Assembly (NCBI GenBank): GCA_905236935.1
Contig: CAJOQL010000112.1
Location: forward strand, 1-7,190
DNA: 7,190 bases
DNA from: an uncultured Bacilli bacterium
GTDB taxonomy: Bacteria; Bacillota_I; Bacilli_A; RF39; UBA660
Direction: 5' to 3'
Shown here: one piece after another, positions 5,406-7,190 of the stretch
How the letters are laid out: every line of letters starts with the position of its first letter
Numbering within the stretch: position 1 is the first letter of the stretch
The notes under the pieces: generated by a model
What the model was told of the DNA's origin: nothing
Databases searched by the model: none
The model's input: only the letters and a program-made list of their open reading frames with translations
Program-made: the position numbers and the translations under genes

Positions 5406-7157
5406 ATGATTAAATATATTTGCTATAATTGTGATAATTTAGTATGTGAATCTAGTACTTGTCCTGTATGCGATAGTAGAACTTATATTGATAAATCCGA
5501 AATATATTATTGTAAGAATTGCAATATTCCTTTATATGATGGAACTTGCTCAATATGTGGGCAAAAAGCTAATTATATAGGAACGGATATTAGGCCTGTG
5601 TTTCCACAAGAAAGATTATTGCTTGAAGCTCTAGAAGGTAATCCTTTTAAGTATGCTGATAAGTCAGTATGGAATACTTCAGGTAATAATTATTATGTAA
5701 ATGGAGAAAAAATTAAATTTTCTGTAAAAGAAGTTGTTAATAATATCAATTATAAAGATGTTAAAAAAATAATACAAGAAAATGAAAATGATAATCAAAA
5801 ATATATTGAATCTTTTTATAACTTAACATATATTAAAGATTTTATTAAAGCCAATAACATAAGATATAATTCTATTGTAACTGAAGCTCATGATTATATT
5901 AAAAAGATTTCAAAGGATTATGGTGTAGATTCGATGTTTGTTTCTTTTTCTGGGGGGAAGGATTCTACGGTAACTAGTGATTTAGTTATGAATGCATTAG
6001 GTACTGACAAGATAATACATATTTATGGTGATACAACACTTGAATATCCGGAAACAGCTGCTTATTTGGAAGAATTCAAAAAGATACATCTAACAACACC
6101 GCTACTTGTTGCTAAAAATAAGGAACAAAATTTTAATGAACTATGTAAGGTGATAGGACCTCCAAGTAGAATGATGAGATGGTGTTGTACAATTTTTAAG
6201 ACAGGTTCTATAACAAGAAAAATAGATGCAACATTTAAAAATAAGACAAAAGTATTAACTTTTCAAGGATTAAGAAGAAATGAATCTATTGCTCGTAGTA
6301 AATATGATAGAGAGAGTAAAGGGGCAAAAATAACTAAGCAAGAGACGGTAGCACCTATTATTGATTGGATGGATTTTGATGTATGGTTATATATTTTAAC
6401 GAGAAAGATACCATTCAATAATGCTTATAAAAAAGGATTTTCAAGAGTTGGATGTTGGTGTTGTCCTAATAACTCGTATTGGTCAGAATATTTATCTAGT
6501 ATTTATATGGAAGATGAGTATATAAAATTTCACGATATATTATTGGATTTTGCAAAACAGATTGGCAAACCTGATCCGAGTGAATATATTTCTTCTGGTG
6601 GTTGGAAAGCAAGACAAGGTGGAAATGGATTAAATTATAGTGAAAATGCAATACTATCTTTCAAACCTTGTGTATTGGAAGAAAATGCATTAAATTTTGA
6701 TTTAAATAAACCTATTGATAATACTTTATATGAATTGTTTAAACCATTTGGCTTGCTTGATTTTAATATAGGAAATAAGAGATTAGGGGAAGTATACGTA
6801 TTAGATAAAAGAACAAAAGAACCTATATTAAAGTTAACTGGTAAAATTGGTCAGAAACTTTTGAAAGTATCTGTTTTAAAAGAAACAAAAGTATTTAGTA
6901 ATCCTAAAATTCGTGAAATGCTTATAAAAAATCAAATAACAAAATTTCAAACATGTATTGGTTGTATGGCTTGTGAGAGTGTTTGTAAATATGATGCAAT
7001 TACAATTAAACATAATAATAAGCAAAAAGGAGAAAAATTTGATATATCATATACAATAAATGAAAAAAAATGTATAGGATGTTTAGAATGCGTTAAACAT
7101 TTTAGTGGTGGCTGTTATATGAAAAAGGTTTTAAGAACTAAACAAGATAAGGAGTAA
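5406..7157 (+). CDS. PAPS-reductase/DndC-like PP-loop enzyme with zinc ribbons and a 2x[4Fe-4S] ferredoxin domain
   Basis: 583 residues, cytoplasmic. Residues 6-22 and 36-51 are two Cys4 zinc-ribbon-like units (C6, C9, C19, C22; C36, C39, C48, C51). Residues 179-330 carry the ATP-pyrophosphatase core of the PAPS reductase family (PF01507): PP-loop SGGKDST (182-188), GDTTLEYPET (208-217), RWCC (258-261) and GLRRNES (288-294). GCWCC (349-353) parallels the Cys-rich GCWTC site of DndC, where cysteines hold an Fe-S cluster. The end is a ferredoxin domain with CxxCxxCxxxC at 517-527 and a second, looser set C556, C559, C562, C570. Such proteins adenylate a substrate and move sulfur or electrons; this zinc-ribbon plus ferredoxin form is known from methanogens and some bacteria. 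Dedicated sulfate assimilation looks less likely without neighbouring cys genes. The start has AGGAGG 11 bases upstream. The stop overlaps the next gene's ribosome site, implying coupling. The substrate is unknown. Confidence 0.85.
   Translation: MIKYICYNCDNLVCESSTCPVCDSRTYIDKSEIYYCKNCNIPLYDGTCSICGQKANYIGTDIRPVFPQERLLLEALEGNPFKYADKSVWNTSGNNYYVNGEKIKFSVKEVVNNINYKDVKKIIQENENDNQKYIESFYNLTYIKDFIKANNIRYNSIVTEAHDYIKKISKDYGVDSMFVSFSGGKDSTVTSDLVMNALGTDKIIHIYGDTTLEYPETAAYLEEFKKIHLTTPLLVAKNKEQNFNELCKVIGPPSRMMRWCCTIFKTGSITRKIDATFKNKTKVLTFQGLRRNESIARSKYDRESKGAKITKQETVAPIIDWMDFDVWLYILTRKIPFNNAYKKGFSRVGCWCCPNNSYWSEYLSSIYMEDEYIKFHDILLDFAKQIGKPDPSEYISSGGWKARQGGNGLNYSENAILSFKPCVLEENALNFDLNKPIDNTLYELFKPFGLLDFNIGNKRLGEVYVLDKRTKEPILKLTGKIGQKLLKVSVLKETKVFSNPKIREMLIKNQITKFQTCIGCMACESVCKYDAITIKHNNKQKGEKFDISYTINEKKCIGCLECVKHFSGGCYMKKVLRTKQDKE
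7149..7154 (+). promoter_or_regulatory. Ribosome-binding site overlapping the PP-loop gene's end
   Basis: AAGGAG lies within the last sense codons of the preceding gene and 7 bases before ATG 7162, so the two genes are very likely translationally coupled in one transcript. Confidence 0.75.
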
Positions 7158-7161
7158 AACT

Positions 7162-7190
7162 ATGAATAATAAAGTAAAAATGAAAAGACA
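7162..7190 (+). CDS. Start of a co-transcribed gene, product unknown (cut by the window edge)
   Basis: ATG at 7162, four bases after the previous stop and with a good ribosome-binding site, opens a frame reading MNNKVKMKR and then a codon beginning CA (His or Gln). Another in-frame ATG follows at 7180. Too little is present to identify the product. In loci with this type of PP-loop enzyme a DUF4007-type protein is a frequent partner, and such proteins often have a His-Glu motif near the start. A His codon next would fit that, but this is a guess from context. Confidence 0.6.

Noticed and set aside
1..7190. UGA-as-Trp genetic code (Mycoplasma type)
   Set aside because: The Trp residues checked use TGG, and all complete frames are closed by TAA or TAG without needing TGA read-through.

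Overview
The window is very AT-rich, uses the standard code (every Trp codon I checked is TGG, and no frame reads through TGA) and carries Shine-Dalgarno sites and extended -10 promoters of the form TGnTATAAT. This points to a low-GC Bacillota/Mycoplasmatota-type bacterium, probably a host-associated or gut lineage; the species cannot be named. All supported genes are on the + strand. There is no tRNA, rRNA, CRISPR array, insertion sequence or integrase.

Left part (1-2385). The window opens inside a gene whose end is a response-regulator receiver-like domain after a charged linker; it may be the tail of a hybrid histidine kinase. A 272-base spacer follows, with an extended -10, a weak hairpin plus U-run that could bound a short RNA, and an imperfect direct repeat over the promoter and start of the next gene. 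That gene (823-2385) is a 520-residue protein laid out like the 'AAA-ATPase-like + PD-(D/E)XK' family, but with its P-loop lysine and the recognisable nuclease residues missing.

Middle part (2386-5153). A 362-base spacer holds an 11-bp inverted repeat and what looks like a decayed 5' extension of the next gene, broken by shifts and a stop. Its own extended -10 and Shine-Dalgarno then lead into an 801-residue protein (2748-5153). This has an RNA-polymerase alpha-CTD-like helix-hairpin-helix segment, a winged-helix-like segment and a clear sigma-70 region-4-like helix-turn-helix, followed by a long tail of unknown function.

Right part (5154-7190). A good intrinsic terminator and a third extended -10 precede a 583-residue PAPS-reductase/DndC-like protein with N-terminal zinc ribbons, an SGGKDST PP-loop, RWCC and GCWCC cysteine motifs and a C-terminal double 4Fe-4S ferredoxin domain. 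Its stop overlaps the ribosome-binding site of another gene that starts four bases later and leaves the window. PP-loop enzymes of this kind occur in DNA phosphorothioation (Dnd/Ssp) and type 4 BREX loci, so this may be the edge of a DNA-modification or defence island; the deciding genes lie to the right. Genes 2, 3 and 4 each seem to have their own promoter, so they are neighbours rather than one operon. Only gene 4 and the gene after it are clearly coupled.
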